Source: Anderseniella sp. Alg231-50
Lineage (GTDB): Bacteria > Pseudomonadota > Alphaproteobacteria > Rhizobiales > Aestuariivirgaceae
NCBI RefSeq assembly: GCF_900149695.1
Contig: NZ_LT703003.1
Coordinates: 2,594,023 to 2,658,022, forward strand
Direction of reading: 5' to 3'
Length of the DNA: 64,000 bases
Under the pieces are notes generated by a model. The model was not told the DNA's origin, did no database searches, and was given only the letters and a program-made list of their open reading frames with translations. The position numbers were made by a program, and so were the translations under genes. Shown one piece after another: positions 52,528 through 61,616 of the stretch (positions are counted from its first letter, which is position 1; each line of letters begins with the position of its first letter).

Positions 52528-53562
52528 ATGGTGATCCTCAGGTCAGGCAGCAACCATAAGTGGCACACACGGGCAACGGCGCGCTTTGTGCAAGGCCTGA
52601 CCGCCGTGCTTGTCTCTTTGGTTGTGCTGGCTGGGTCCCCGTCCAGTCATGCCGAACCGGTCATCAAGGCTGGTGTCCTGAAATTCGGTACGGTGAACTG
52701 GCTGCTGGATGTGGTGCAGCACAACAAGCTGGATCAGCGTGAAGGCTATCGCCTCGAGCAGCTTGAGCTGGCTCGCCGTGACGCGACCTCCGTTGCGCTT
52801 CTGGCCGGCGAGGTGGACACGATTGTTGCCGACTGGTTCTGGGCACTCAGAGAGCGAAGCGCCGGCGAGAAACTGGTGTTTCATCCCTACTCCCGGACAC
52901 TCGGGGCGCTGATTGTCAAAAACAACAGCCCGATATCGACACTTGCCGACCTCAAGGGACGCAAGGTGGGCGTCGCTGGCGGGCCGCTGGACAAGAGCTG
53001 GCTTCTGCTGCGGGCGTGGAGCAGGAAACTGCAAATCGGAGACATTGCGGACATTGCCCGGCCGGTATACGCAGCACCTCCCCTGCTGGCGGAACAAATG
53101 CGCAATGGCGATCTTGACGCGGTCCTGATCTATTGGCACTTCGCCGCAAAACTGGAAGCTGCGGGTTTTAGGCAACTCTTCGGCGTTGACGAGTTCATGC
53201 ACGGACTGGGCATAAAAAACCCGCCGCCACTGATCGGCTTTCTGTTTCGCAAGCCGTCATCACCCTCTCAACAGCGCACATTCGCAGGCTTCATGCGGTC
53301 CGTGGATGCTGCCTCCCGGCTCTTGCTGGACAGCGACGCCGAATGGAGCCGCATAAGGTCTCGCATGGGCGTAAAATCAGATGCGGAGTTTGAAACACTG
53401 AAGCAACGTTTCAGGCTCGGCCGCCTGCAGGGCTGGACACCTTCGGATACCGACAGTTCGAAAGCGCTGTTTGATCTGCTGCTGCAAACCGGCGGTGCCA
53501 GGGTAGTTGGACGCGGGGTATCGTTTGACCCTGACGTGTTCAACGCGCAATCATCCCGGTAA
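52528..53562 (+). CDS. ABC importer periplasmic binding protein, NMT1/TauA-like
   Basis: 344 aa with a signal region (VLVSLVVLAGSPSSHAEP). Fold of nitrate/sulfonate/taurine-type binding proteins: VLKFGTVNWLLDVVQHNKLD, LAGEVDTIVADWFWALRERS, DLKGRKVGVAGGPLDKSWLL. Divergent from the LutA-like gene with 140 nt of AT-rich DNA between. The ligand is unknown. It may be a small organic compound used by the methanol/PQQ system. Confidence 0.87.
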   Translation: MVILRSGSNHKWHTRATARFVQGLTAVLVSLVVLAGSPSSHAEPVIKAGVLKFGTVNWLLDVVQHNKLDQREGYRLEQLELARRDATSVALLAGEVDTIVADWFWALRERSAGEKLVFHPYSRTLGALIVKNNSPISTLADLKGRKVGVAGGPLDKSWLLLRAWSRKLQIGDIADIARPVYAAPPLLAEQMRNGDLDAVLIYWHFAAKLEAAGFRQLFGVDEFMHGLGIKNPPPLIGFLFRKPSSPSQQRTFAGFMRSVDAASRLLLDSDAEWSRIRSRMGVKSDAEFETLKQRFRLGRLQGWTPSDTDSSKALFDLLLQTGGARVVGRGVSFDPDVFNAQSSR

Positions 53563-54326
53563 TGGCATCCAAACCACTCGACACACTCAGTCGCATCTCA
53601 TGGATGATGACTTCTGTTATCAGTCTGCTTGCAGTCTGGTGGATTGCGGCGCTGTTGATCCAGAGCCGTTACCTGCCGCTGCCGCAGGATGTATTTTCCA
53701 TACTGGCGACGGAACTCGCAAACGGTGAGTTGCTGTTCCACGTCTCCATGACACTGATGCGTGTTGCCGCCAGTTTCCTGGTTGCCATGGTCATCGGCTC
53801 CGCCATCGGAATTGCCATGGGCCGGCAGGCCTGGGCCGACCGGCTGTTTGACGGCTGGCTGATGTTCTTCCTCAATCTTCCCGCCCTGGTCACCATCGTG
53901 CTGTGCTTCATCTGGTTCGGTCTGACCGAAGTCGCCACCGTGTTTGCAGTTGCGATCAACAAGATACCCAACGTGGCTGTCACGCTGCGCGAGGGTACGC
54001 GGGCCCTGGACCCGGCCTATGAGCAGCTGGCCAGGGCTTACAGATTCAAGCAATGGAAAACACTGCGCCACGTCCTGCTGCCGCAGCTGGCCCCGTATTT
54101 TGCCGCCGCTGCCAGGTCCGGGCTGGCCCTTGTCTGGAAAATCGTGCTGGTGGTGGAACTGCTTGGCCGCAGCAATGGCGTCGGTTTTCAGATTCATCTG
54201 TATTTTCAGTTGTTCGATGTTGCCGCCATCCTGGCATATGCGATTTCGTTCATTGTGGTTGTGCAACTGATCGAAACTTTCATCCTGCAACCCTGGCAGC
54301 AGTCGGCAGTGCGGTGGCGCACATGA
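53562..54326 (+). CDS. ABC importer permease, SsuC/TauC-like
   Basis: 254 aa, six TM helices. The EAA loop region is EQLARAYRFKQWKTLRHVLL, and the C-terminal EQ/EL TM segments are typical. Its start overlaps the binding-protein gene by one base, and its stop overlaps the ATPase gene by 4 nt (ATGA). Confidence 0.9.
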   Translation: MASKPLDTLSRISWMMTSVISLLAVWWIAALLIQSRYLPLPQDVFSILATELANGELLFHVSMTLMRVAASFLVAMVIGSAIGIAMGRQAWADRLFDGWLMFFLNLPALVTIVLCFIWFGLTEVATVFAVAINKIPNVAVTLREGTRALDPAYEQLARAYRFKQWKTLRHVLLPQLAPYFAAAARSGLALVWKIVLVVELLGRSNGVGFQIHLYFQLFDVAAILAYAISFIVVVQLIETFILQPWQQSAVRWRT

Positions 54327-55045
54327 CGGCATTGCAGCTCGCGATCCGGCACAAGTCGTTTGCCAGAGCGGATGGCGAACTGAACGCCATTGAAAACATC
54401 GAAATCGAGATTGCCGAAAACGAATTTGTGGCGGTATTGGGCCCGTCCGGATGCGGCAAGACCACCATGCTGCAGATCGCAGCCGGGCTCGACAATGACT
54501 ATGCCGGGTCGGCGCGCTACGCTGACGGATTGAAGGACAGGATGGCCTATGTTTTCCAGTCGCCGACACTGTTGCCGTGGCGAACAGTTCGCCAGAACAT
54601 CGAACTGGTGTTTTCAAACCCGCAGGCCCATGCAGATGACATAGCTTCGGTGCTCGAGGCCGTTGGGCTGGCGGGCTCGGAAGACATCTATCCATTGCAG
54701 CTGTCCATGGGCATGCAGCGTCGCGCCTCACTGGCGCGCGCGTTTGTGCTGCGGCCGCAGTTGCTGCTGATGGATGAACCGTTTGTGTCACTTGACGAAC
54801 CGCTGGCAGCGCGTTTGCGCGACCTCCTTCAAACCATGCTGGCTGGCAACCCCGCCAGTGTTCTGTTTGTTACCCACGACTGGCGTGAAGCCCTGTCGCT
54901 GGCCGACAGGCTGATTTTCCTGAGCCCGGGGCCGGCCCGGATTACCGGTGAACTGGCTGTTTCACTGAGCCGGCGGCAACGCTCAAACCCGGCGGAACTG
55001 CAGTCTTTCAGGGATGCGAACGAACACCTCTTCCAGTCCGGCTAG
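54323..55045 (+). CDS. ABC importer ATPase, SsuB/TauB-like
   Basis: 240 aa from the ATG overlapping the permease stop. Walker A GPSGCGKTTMLQIA, signature LQLSMGMQRRASLARAFVL (a degenerate LSGGQ, here LSMGM) and Walker B LLLMDEPFVSLDE. The LSMGM signature is unusual but seen in some TauB-like proteins. Completes the importer. The next SoxYZ-like gene follows with 136 nt between. Confidence 0.9.
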   Translation: MTALQLAIRHKSFARADGELNAIENIEIEIAENEFVAVLGPSGCGKTTMLQIAAGLDNDYAGSARYADGLKDRMAYVFQSPTLLPWRTVRQNIELVFSNPQAHADDIASVLEAVGLAGSEDIYPLQLSMGMQRRASLARAFVLRPQLLLMDEPFVSLDEPLAARLRDLLQTMLAGNPASVLFVTHDWREALSLADRLIFLSPGPARITGELAVSLSRRQRSNPAELQSFRDANEHLFQSG

Positions 55046-55181
55046 TCTTGATGGATATGCCGCCGGGCGATCACAAAAGCGCGACCCCGTTTGGCGCTTG
55101 GGCCGGAATAGTGTATACAAAAATCGATTTCTGCCGCTAGGAAATCAGCGACGAACCACGCCCCGCCTAGGAGAATCTTTG

Positions 55182-55994
55182 ATGCGAAAGCTTGCCATTG
55201 CAACCTCTGTGTGTGCGGCTCTGATGCTGCCGGTACCCGCATTCGCTGGCAACACGCCGCCGGAGACTACCTGGCAATCGATCAAGGGCGATATCTTCGA
55301 TAAGACCGCGTTCTTGAATGGTGAAGACGTGATGAGCATGGACGCGCCCTACCGGGCTGAAGATGCCGCGATCGTTCCCATTGTCATCAAGGTGCAACCT
55401 GACAGCGGCATCCGCAAAGTCACCGTTGTGATTGATGAAAATCCTGCTCCCATGGCCGCCGAATTCACCTTTGGTCCAGCTGCCGCGTCGGCATCGTTCT
55501 CATCCCGCTTCCGCGTCAACAGTTATTCATGGGTGCGCGCCATCGGCGAAACCGAAGATGGCAGGCAATTCATGATCAAGAAATTCGTCAAGGCATCCGG
55601 CGGCTGTTCCGCGCCTGCGTCAAAGGATGCGGAGGCCGCGCGTGCCCTGATGGGCAAGATGAAACTGAGGATCTTCAAGGCAGGAGAATCCAGGGTACTC
55701 GAACAGTCGAACGGCACGCGCGAAGCCCAGATCATGATCCGTCATCCGAACAATTCCGGCCTGCAGATGGATCAGGTGACCATGTTGCACATACCGGCCC
55801 ATTTCGTGGATTCCATCGAGGTGAAACGCGGCAAGGATCTGGTGTTGAAAGTCGAGGGCGGCATCTCGCTCAGTGAAGACCCGAACATAAGGTTCTTCTA
55901 CAAGGCTGCAGGCAGCGGTGATTTTCTGGTCAACGCGTCAGACACCGATGGTCAGGTCTTCAAGAAAACCTGGCAGGCCCAAAAAGGCTCCTGA
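55182..55994 (+). CDS. SoxYZ-like fused carrier protein, quinoprotein-associated (second copy)
   Basis: 270 aa from an ATG with TAGGAG upstream. Signal peptide ATSVCAALMLPVPAFAG. SoxY-like half: VTVVIDENPAPMAAEFTFGP, RAIGETEDGRQFMIKKFVKA, SGGCSAPAS. SoxZ-like half: REAQIMIRHPNNSGLQMDQV, VKRGKDLVLKVEGGISLSED, SDTDGQVFKKTWQ. Paralogue of the copy before pqqE. The carrier Cys lies in SGGCSAP. Function may be to carry a cofactor or thiol-bound group for the PQQ system. Exact role unknown. Confidence 0.85.
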   Translation: MRKLAIATSVCAALMLPVPAFAGNTPPETTWQSIKGDIFDKTAFLNGEDVMSMDAPYRAEDAAIVPIVIKVQPDSGIRKVTVVIDENPAPMAAEFTFGPAAASASFSSRFRVNSYSWVRAIGETEDGRQFMIKKFVKASGGCSAPASKDAEAARALMGKMKLRIFKAGESRVLEQSNGTREAQIMIRHPNNSGLQMDQVTMLHIPAHFVDSIEVKRGKDLVLKVEGGISLSEDPNIRFFYKAAGSGDFLVNASDTDGQVFKKTWQAQKGS

Positions 55995-56030
55995 ACGCAG
56001 CTGCGTCGGCACGGGCGCGCGGCAAGGGTT

Positions 56031-56408
56031 TTAAAAACACCTGATCTCTGCTTCCGCCTGCGCCCGGCGCAAGATATCCACTTTGTTTCGCATAAGCGGA
56101 GACGTCCTGAATATCGACGTGTTTTCACCACCCTTCTGGACGACCATAAGTACGGTTTCAGCACCGACATACTCATCGTAGGTGATGATTGACGCGATCA
56201 GGTCGATCGAGCACGAACATCTCTCCAGCGCATTCCGTGTCTGGCCATTGACCGCCATGCAGCCGAAAACATAGTCGGCCCGGGCGGACGTCGGATAGTC
56301 ATTGATAAAACCCTTGTCCTGCCCGCTGGCCGGACCGACGGCCAGCAGCATGAAGGTAGCTGTGACACTGGCCACCCAGCCGGCGGTTGCAGAAGGCTTC
56401 CAGGTCAT
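56031..56408 (-). CDS. Small exported protein with conserved cysteines
   Basis: 125 aa with a signal peptide (TATFMLLAVGPASGQ). The mature part has FGCMAVNG, ERCSCSIDLIASIITYDEYV and a C-terminal IRCF, giving Cys residues that could pair. I recognise no family. It overlaps the next upstream gene by 4 nt. These small secreted proteins travel with PQQ clusters in methylotrophs, as far as I can tell from context only. Confidence 0.65.
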   Translation of the reverse strand: MTWKPSATAGWVASVTATFMLLAVGPASGQDKGFINDYPTSARADYVFGCMAVNGQTRNALERCSCSIDLIASIITYDEYVGAETVLMVVQKGGENTSIFRTSPLMRNKVDILRRAQAEAEIRCF

Positions 56409-57103
56409 TTTGCCTCCTGCGAATTGAATGACATGTATTGTTTTCTCAACACAGCAGAGCCCGACTGAGTGCCAGGAATGGTGCTGGATATGCTGACAAT
56501 ACCGCCGGGCACCTCATCGGACACAACGAACTCATAGATCGTATTCTGGTATTCCGGTACCCGCTGCATGTTCGGATCGCCGGTGAAAGGTACCAGCGTG
56601 ATTTTGTGGCCCGAAATCTCGCGTCCGTTATGCTTGATCCGGGTCTGTTCAATCTTTGCACTTTCACGCATCGCCTTGCGTATCTTGTTGCGGAAATAGG
56701 CCGGAATACCGCCAAGATGACGTTTGAAATCATAGGTGTCCTGTTCGAGCAGGATCATGATGGCCGGATTGCCGGACGTCTGCGGAATGGGACCTATGTT
56801 GCGCGCCCGCGGCCCGCTGTAGATGTGCAGATGAGCGGTACGCTTGCTGCTGTCCTTCTCGTCTTTCAGCACATCAAGCCGAATGGTGTCACTCAGGCCC
56901 TGGCCATATTTTTGCTCGTCACTGCTGATGCGTTTGAAATCGTAAACCAAAGTGGTGTCAGGTTTGACCGACGTCAGGTAGGGCTTGTCAAACAACAACG
57001 AAGCGACCGTCTCGGGCTCGGTGGCAAAGGCGGAGCTGGCAAACGTCAACCCAAACACAATCGTGATAACGGACAGAACTCTCGTGACTATATTTAGTTT
57101 CAT
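56405..57103 (-). CDS. Exported protein of unknown function
   Basis: 232 aa from MKLNIVTRVLSV (signal peptide ending SSAFA). No catalytic motif recognised. Contains DTTLVYDFKRISSDEQKYGQ and EVPGGIVSISSTIPGTQSGS, compatible with a beta-rich periplasmic (DUF3108-like) protein. Coupled to the small Cys-containing exported protein by a 4-nt overlap. Confidence 0.7.
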   Translation of the reverse strand: MKLNIVTRVLSVITIVFGLTFASSAFATEPETVASLLFDKPYLTSVKPDTTLVYDFKRISSDEQKYGQGLSDTIRLDVLKDEKDSSKRTAHLHIYSGPRARNIGPIPQTSGNPAIMILLEQDTYDFKRHLGGIPAYFRNKIRKAMRESAKIEQTRIKHNGREISGHKITLVPFTGDPNMQRVPEYQNTIYEFVVSDEVPGGIVSISSTIPGTQSGSAVLRKQYMSFNSQEAK

Positions 57104-57253
57104 CTTGTAGTATCTTTCCGGCGTATCGGGGCTGAACAAGGCAACAGACCAGCACAGTTGTCTGACCGCATCAAGGCATCAATTCGCACCCAAACGCTGA
57201 ATTCTGTCATCTGGTGAGTTGGTTTTTACGTAAGCGGTTCACGCCGGGTGGAA

Positions 57254-57751
57254 ATGTTCAAAGGACCCCAGGTTGCTGTTGTGGCAACCGGATCGGATGT
57301 GATGTCGACAATCGCCAGCATTGTAGCCGAGTTGATCTCCGTCGTCGGGCTGTCCATGAACTCCCCGGCCATGGTTGTGTCGCAACCGGTCATCCGGCAA
57401 CTGGACGCAAGCGAACTGCAGCACAAGGTATGTGGCAAGCCGTGCAGGGTGTTGGCCTGGTACGGCCCGGACGGCATCATTTACATAGACAAGCGTGTTG
57501 ATCCCAGGCGCAACATTGTGGCCAGGGGTATTCTGCTGCACGAACTGGTACATCATGTGCAGCGCGAAGCCCGCGGCGGCAACGCCACGGACTGTGTGGA
57601 ATGGTTGAAACGGGAACGCCAGGCTTACCGGATTCAGGCCCAGTGGCTGTTTGACAACGGCATCGATGCTTCACCGCTGATCTGGCAGGTGCGCACCGTC
57701 AGGTGCAATCCCGACGCATTCGGCAAGCAACCAACGACAGAGCAAAACTGA
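57254..57751 (+). CDS. HExxH-containing protein, metallopeptidase-like (DUF6647 style)
   Basis: 165 aa from the ATG (a GTG two codons earlier is possible). Motif HELVHHVQREARGGNATDCV holds a zincin-type HExxH. The Cys pair in VCGKPCRVLAWYGPDGIIYI may form a disulfide. No clear signal peptide, though SIVAELISVVGLSM is a weak hydrophobic segment. Enzyme activity is not shown. Divergent from the exported-protein gene. Confidence 0.65.
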   Translation: MFKGPQVAVVATGSDVMSTIASIVAELISVVGLSMNSPAMVVSQPVIRQLDASELQHKVCGKPCRVLAWYGPDGIIYIDKRVDPRRNIVARGILLHELVHHVQREARGGNATDCVEWLKRERQAYRIQAQWLFDNGIDASPLIWQVRTVRCNPDAFGKQPTTEQN

Positions 57752-57776
57752 TACCGGCCTGGTTGGTTCCGGCAGG

Positions 57777-58466
57777 TCACGGCCGTGTAAACATGAAGCC
57801 CTTGCCGCGCACGGTGCGAACACAGGCGCGGGCATCAGGCCCCAGCGTGCCGAGCTTGCGACGCAGATATCCGATATAGACGTCGACCACATTGATTGCC
57901 ACGCCGCCCTGGGCATGCCAAAGCGCATCGAATATCACCTCGCGGGACAATGGCTGTCCTTCGTTTCGCATCAGGTACAGAAGCAGGTCGGCCTCCCGCT
58001 CGGTCAACTCAGTGCGATTGTCTTCAAATCTCACTTCCCTGATTGCCCGCTCATAGGCGAGGCGGCCATGGCTAACCACATCGCCGTCATTGTCAGGGGT
58101 ATCTTCCGGCCGCCTGCGCTGCTGCGCGGTGATACGTGCCAGCAGTTCCTCAAACGCAAACGGCTTTACGACATAATCATCCGCTCCTGCCGACAATCCA
58201 TCGACCCTGTCATTCACCGCATCGCGTGCCGACAGCATGATGATGGTGGCCGCATGATCCTGGTTCCTGAGATTCCGGCACACATCCAGCCCTGAACAGC
58301 CCGGCAGCATGACGTCCAGAACAATCACATCGAAATGGTTGTGGCGCACGTTTTCCAGGGCAGTCTCACCACTTGCCGCATGCATTGTCGCAACGCCTTC
58401 CGCCTTGAAATTCCGCTGCAGCAGGGAGGCAATATCCGGGTCATCTTCTACGATGAGAACCTTCAC
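57777..58466 (-). CDS. OmpR-family response regulator
   Basis: 229 aa. Receiver domain with acidic pocket VEDDPD, phospho-acceptor Asp51 in VIVLDVMLPG, and Lys in DDYVVKPFAFEELLARI. The C-terminal winged helix ends YIGYLRRKLG...VRTVRGKGF. Coupled to the kinase gene by ATGA. In methylotrophs, two-component pairs control methanol dehydrogenase genes, and this pair's place in a PQQ operon suggests a similar job. Confidence 0.92.
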   Translation of the reverse strand: MKVLIVEDDPDIASLLQRNFKAEGVATMHAASGETALENVRHNHFDVIVLDVMLPGCSGLDVCRNLRNQDHAATIIMLSARDAVNDRVDGLSAGADDYVVKPFAFEELLARITAQQRRRPEDTPDNDGDVVSHGRLAYERAIREVRFEDNRTELTEREADLLLYLMRNEGQPLSREVIFDALWHAQGGVAINVVDVYIGYLRRKLGTLGPDARACVRTVRGKGFMFTRP

Positions 58467-60097
58467 GTCGTCTTGTCCTGATCAATTGATCCGCTCATGA
58501 GTGGCAAGGTGACATGGACAGTAACTCCCGGTCCATCCACATTATTGCCAAGTGAGATGGAACCCGAATGTTCCTCGATCACCCACTTCGCCAAATTGAG
58601 GCCAATGCCAAAACCGTCGCCTTCTGTTTCGGCCTGCAGGTTGTCACCGCCGGCTCGGGTGAAGCGCTCAAACACATGCGGCAGGCTGTCTGGATCAATG
58701 CCGCGCCCCTGGTCTTCGACCGTGATCACTGCATTTTCGAGCTGTTGCGAAACGTTGATCCTGATCAACGTTTTTTCCGGCGAGTTCTTCACCGCATTCA
58801 CGATCAGCCCGCCCAGCACCTGGCGCAACCAGTCATAATCCCCCAGGATGGCCAATTCTCCCGATACCGCTGCAAGCTTCAGTTCAACGCCGCGGCGCTT
58901 CGCCGGCCTGGTTTCGTCGCCGACTGCATCGCCAACCACCTGGTTGAGGTCAATGCGCGTCGACGACAGATCAAGCCGCCCGCTTTCAGACCGTGCCACC
59001 CTGAGCATGTCGTCGACCCGGCGGCGCAGTTCCTGCACCCGGCCCAGTATGGTCTCGAACGACTGCCGCATGTCGGCAACACCGGGGCGGGCCTTGGCAT
59101 TGAGATTGTACTCGGCCTCTCCCTGGACAACGGTCAAAGGCGTGCGCAGTTCGTGACTGATGTCTGAGAAGAAACGGCGCCGGTTGGTGTCGATCTTTTC
59201 CAGTTTTTCGTTGGCCTGGCGAAGGTCAGCCGTTTGCCGGTCAACCGTTTCCTGCAAGTCCCGCTGGGCGGTTTTCAGCACGTCTTCACGCGCAGCCAGA
59301 CTACCGGCCATCATGTTGAACCGGCGCATCAGGTCGGTCAGCTCATCGTGGCCGGTCGGATTGAGCCGTGTGGTCAGCTTTCCCTCGGCAATTGCTTCGG
59401 CGCCCTGAACCGTTTCGGCAATGCGTCTGAGCAGTGGCAGTCCGAAGCGAAAATAGATCAACAGCGACAACAATACTGTTGCGCTGACCAGGGCAATGGC
59501 TATGGCGATAAAGCGTTCGCGCAGACTTGCAATCCGGCGATGCATGGTAGCTGACAGCTGTCTTTCATTGTCAATCGCCTGAAACAGAATGGGCGAGATG
59601 CCGATGCCAAACGCATTCAATGCCCCCTGCCCGCTTGCCGCGCTGGTACTTTCCGCCAGCGCACTGCCCATGGATCTGTGCAGGTTATCGAACTGGGCCT
59701 TCATGCGCGACAGGTTCAGGCCTTTCGTCGCCGCTGCGGACTTGTCATCGCCGGTCTCGCTATCGACTTCCAGCACGTTGAGTGACAGCAGGCGGGTGAA
59801 TGTCCGCCGGACCGGTTCATAGGCCTGGTTGATCTGCTTACGCGCCAGCTCGCGATTGGCTTGCGGTGCAATGGCTGCGCTTGCAGCATCGCGGTACTCG
59901 CTGAGACGGCTGGCCAGCACGAGATATGTCTCGATGCGGATTTGCGCTGCCTGTGCTTTGTCGACCAGCTGTTGTGAACTGGTCAGTCCATAAGTCAGCA
60001 GCGCGGCGGAAATGGCGCTTATCACCGCAGCACTGAGCAGCAACAGCAACACCCTGGTTCGCAACGACCCCAGTTGCGAAACTCTGCTGCCGTTCAT
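58463..60097 (-). CDS. Membrane sensor histidine kinase
   Basis: 544 aa. Two TM helices flank a ~155-residue periplasmic sensor (about 40-195). A HAMP domain follows (about 215-270), then HisKA with the phospho-accepting His315 in FFSDISHELRTPLTVVQGEA, and HATPase with NAVKNSPEKT, DQGRGIDPDSLP and GDGFGIGLNLAKWV. Partner of the adjacent regulator. Its ATG overlaps the YVTN gene stop by 4 nt. Confidence 0.92.
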   Translation of the reverse strand: MNGSRVSQLGSLRTRVLLLLLSAAVISAISAALLTYGLTSSQQLVDKAQAAQIRIETYLVLASRLSEYRDAASAAIAPQANRELARKQINQAYEPVRRTFTRLLSLNVLEVDSETGDDKSAAATKGLNLSRMKAQFDNLHRSMGSALAESTSAASGQGALNAFGIGISPILFQAIDNERQLSATMHRRIASLRERFIAIAIALVSATVLLSLLIYFRFGLPLLRRIAETVQGAEAIAEGKLTTRLNPTGHDELTDLMRRFNMMAGSLAAREDVLKTAQRDLQETVDRQTADLRQANEKLEKIDTNRRRFFSDISHELRTPLTVVQGEAEYNLNAKARPGVADMRQSFETILGRVQELRRRVDDMLRVARSESGRLDLSSTRIDLNQVVGDAVGDETRPAKRRGVELKLAAVSGELAILGDYDWLRQVLGGLIVNAVKNSPEKTLIRINVSQQLENAVITVEDQGRGIDPDSLPHVFERFTRAGGDNLQAETEGDGFGIGLNLAKWVIEEHSGSISLGNNVDGPGVTVHVTLPLMSGSIDQDKTT

Positions 60098-61071
60098 CGG
60101 TCTGCGACACTGGCGATGAAGTTGCCAAACGCCCGGGGACCGTCGCCCACCGTCACGCTTGTGGTCACCTCAAGTGTCTCCGCATCAATGCGGCTGAGCG
60201 TATTGTCGAACCAGTTTGCGACCAGAACACTGCGCCCGTCTGATGCCACTGCTATGCCTTCGGGATATTCACCAGTCTCCAGTGTTGCCAGCACCTGCAG
60301 CGTGGCCTCATCGAACACCGTCACCGTGCCGCCATACTGGTTGGTGGCGAACCCTTTGCCCTTTGCAAAAGCAACGGCATAAGGATGGTCACCCACCTTG
60401 ACCGTGCCGACCGCCTCGCGCTTCCTGATATCGATGACCGTAAGTGAATTGGAGCCGACGTCTGCTGTCATCAGCCTGTTGCCGTCTGGCGTGAAGGTTA
60501 TCCCGAACGGCCGCTCGCCGGTCCCGACAGTCGCGACCTTCTCGTGGCTGTGTGCATCAAACAGCGTGACCTGGTTGCTGTCGCGGTCTGCACTTGCCAG
60601 TAACGAGCCGTCGGGCGAAACCGCCAGCCCGGATGGAGATTTCCCGGTCTTCAGTGCCGCCTTGATGTCACCATTGTCCGCATCAATTACGAAAACCTGA
60701 TGCTCGTACCAGTCAGCGACATAGACATGACTGCCGTCAGGATGGATGGCGACACCAAGCGGTCCACCACTCAGATGAACGCGTTTTACGACCTCGGCGG
60801 ACATGGTATCCAGAACCGTCAGGTACTTGCCCTCCGGGCTCGTGACGTATGCACGCCTGCCATCCGGCGACACCACAACTCCAGCGGGGTTGCCTCCGAC
60901 CTTGATCGTCGTTTTGACCTGCATGGCCGCAACATCGACCACACTCACATCATCACTCGACTGGTTGGTGACAAACGCAAGATCACGCGCCAGCCCGGCA
61001 TTTGCCGTTGCCCAGGCAACAACAAAAGCAGCCAGGGCCGCACGCGCTGATCGCAGCAGGAGCAAAATCAA
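60094..61071 (-). CDS. YVTN beta-propeller exported protein, co-transcribed with the two-component pair
   Basis: 325 aa with a signal peptide (AALAAFVVAWATANAGLA). Repeats such as DGRRAYVTSPEGKYLTVLDT, DGSHVYVADWYEHQVFVIDA and DGRSVLVANWFDNTLSRIDA make a seven-bladed propeller. It overlaps both neighbours by 4 nt, so it may give a periplasmic input to the kinase. That is an inference from coupling. Confidence 0.85.
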   Translation of the reverse strand: MILLLLRSARAALAAFVVAWATANAGLARDLAFVTNQSSDDVSVVDVAAMQVKTTIKVGGNPAGVVVSPDGRRAYVTSPEGKYLTVLDTMSAEVVKRVHLSGGPLGVAIHPDGSHVYVADWYEHQVFVIDADNGDIKAALKTGKSPSGLAVSPDGSLLASADRDSNQVTLFDAHSHEKVATVGTGERPFGITFTPDGNRLMTADVGSNSLTVIDIRKREAVGTVKVGDHPYAVAFAKGKGFATNQYGGTVTVFDEATLQVLATLETGEYPEGIAVASDGRSVLVANWFDNTLSRIDAETLEVTTSVTVGDGPRAFGNFIASVADR

Positions 61072-61616
61072 CTCCCGCCGTTCTCGAGTTCCTTTTTGAG
61101 GGCATCAAGCCCGCCGCGGTAGACACCGCTGACAGCCTTGATCGCTGCCGCTTCGTTCAGCTCCGGCGGCGGATCATTGTTCGGGTAGCCGCGATAAAAG
61201 GCACCGCGCCATTCAACCAGGGTCTTCTCGTCGCCCATCGGCTTGACGGTCAGGTGGGACGAGTAATTGGTTACCGGCAGCACTTTCACATCAACCTTGT
61301 TGATACGATAGGAATAGCTCATTTTCTCGGTGCTGTATTTGTACAGCTCTTCGTCGATTGTAGCCGTCCCGTCGCCCTGCAGGGTGAGGACACGTTTGGC
61401 GCCGATGTCGTTGCCGTTATTGCCTTCGGTCTTGGCAACGGCAGGATGCCACGACATGTCCTGGAAATTGCCGATACGCGCCCAGACCTTGGCGGACGGC
61501 ACATTGATCTCGACTGTTTCGGTGTGCTTCTTCCGTGTCGGGCCATGTGCGACAGCCAGTGACGCCATTGCCACAAGTGCCACACCGGTCACTACGCTAC
61601 GCCTGACAATACTCAT
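61068..61616 (-). CDS. MxaD-like SRPBCC protein
   Basis: 182 aa from the ATG with GGGAGGAATGG upstream. Signal peptide VVTGVALVAMASLAVAHG. A SRPBCC (START-like) fold covers the mature part: TVEINVPSAKVWARIGNFQD, KRVLTLQGDGTATIDEELYK. MxaD from methanol-dehydrogenase clusters has this size and fold and helps the interaction of dehydrogenase and cytochrome. First gene of the four-gene operon with propeller, kinase and regulator. Confidence 0.85.
   Translation of the reverse strand: MSIVRRSVVTGVALVAMASLAVAHGPTRKKHTETVEINVPSAKVWARIGNFQDMSWHPAVAKTEGNNGNDIGAKRVLTLQGDGTATIDEELYKYSTEKMSYSYRINKVDVKVLPVTNYSSHLTVKPMGDEKTLVEWRGAFYRGYPNNDPPPELNEAAAIKAVSGVYRGGLDALKKELENGGS

Noticed and set aside
53598..54791. 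397-codon open frame antisense to the SsuC/SsuB-like genes
   Set aside because: Low-complexity shadow peptide with frequent Gln, Arg and His and no homology I can see.
57107..57112. GTAGTA half-site before the exported-protein gene
   Set aside because: No TACTAC arm at the 6-bp spacing, so it does not match the operator seen elsewhere in the window.
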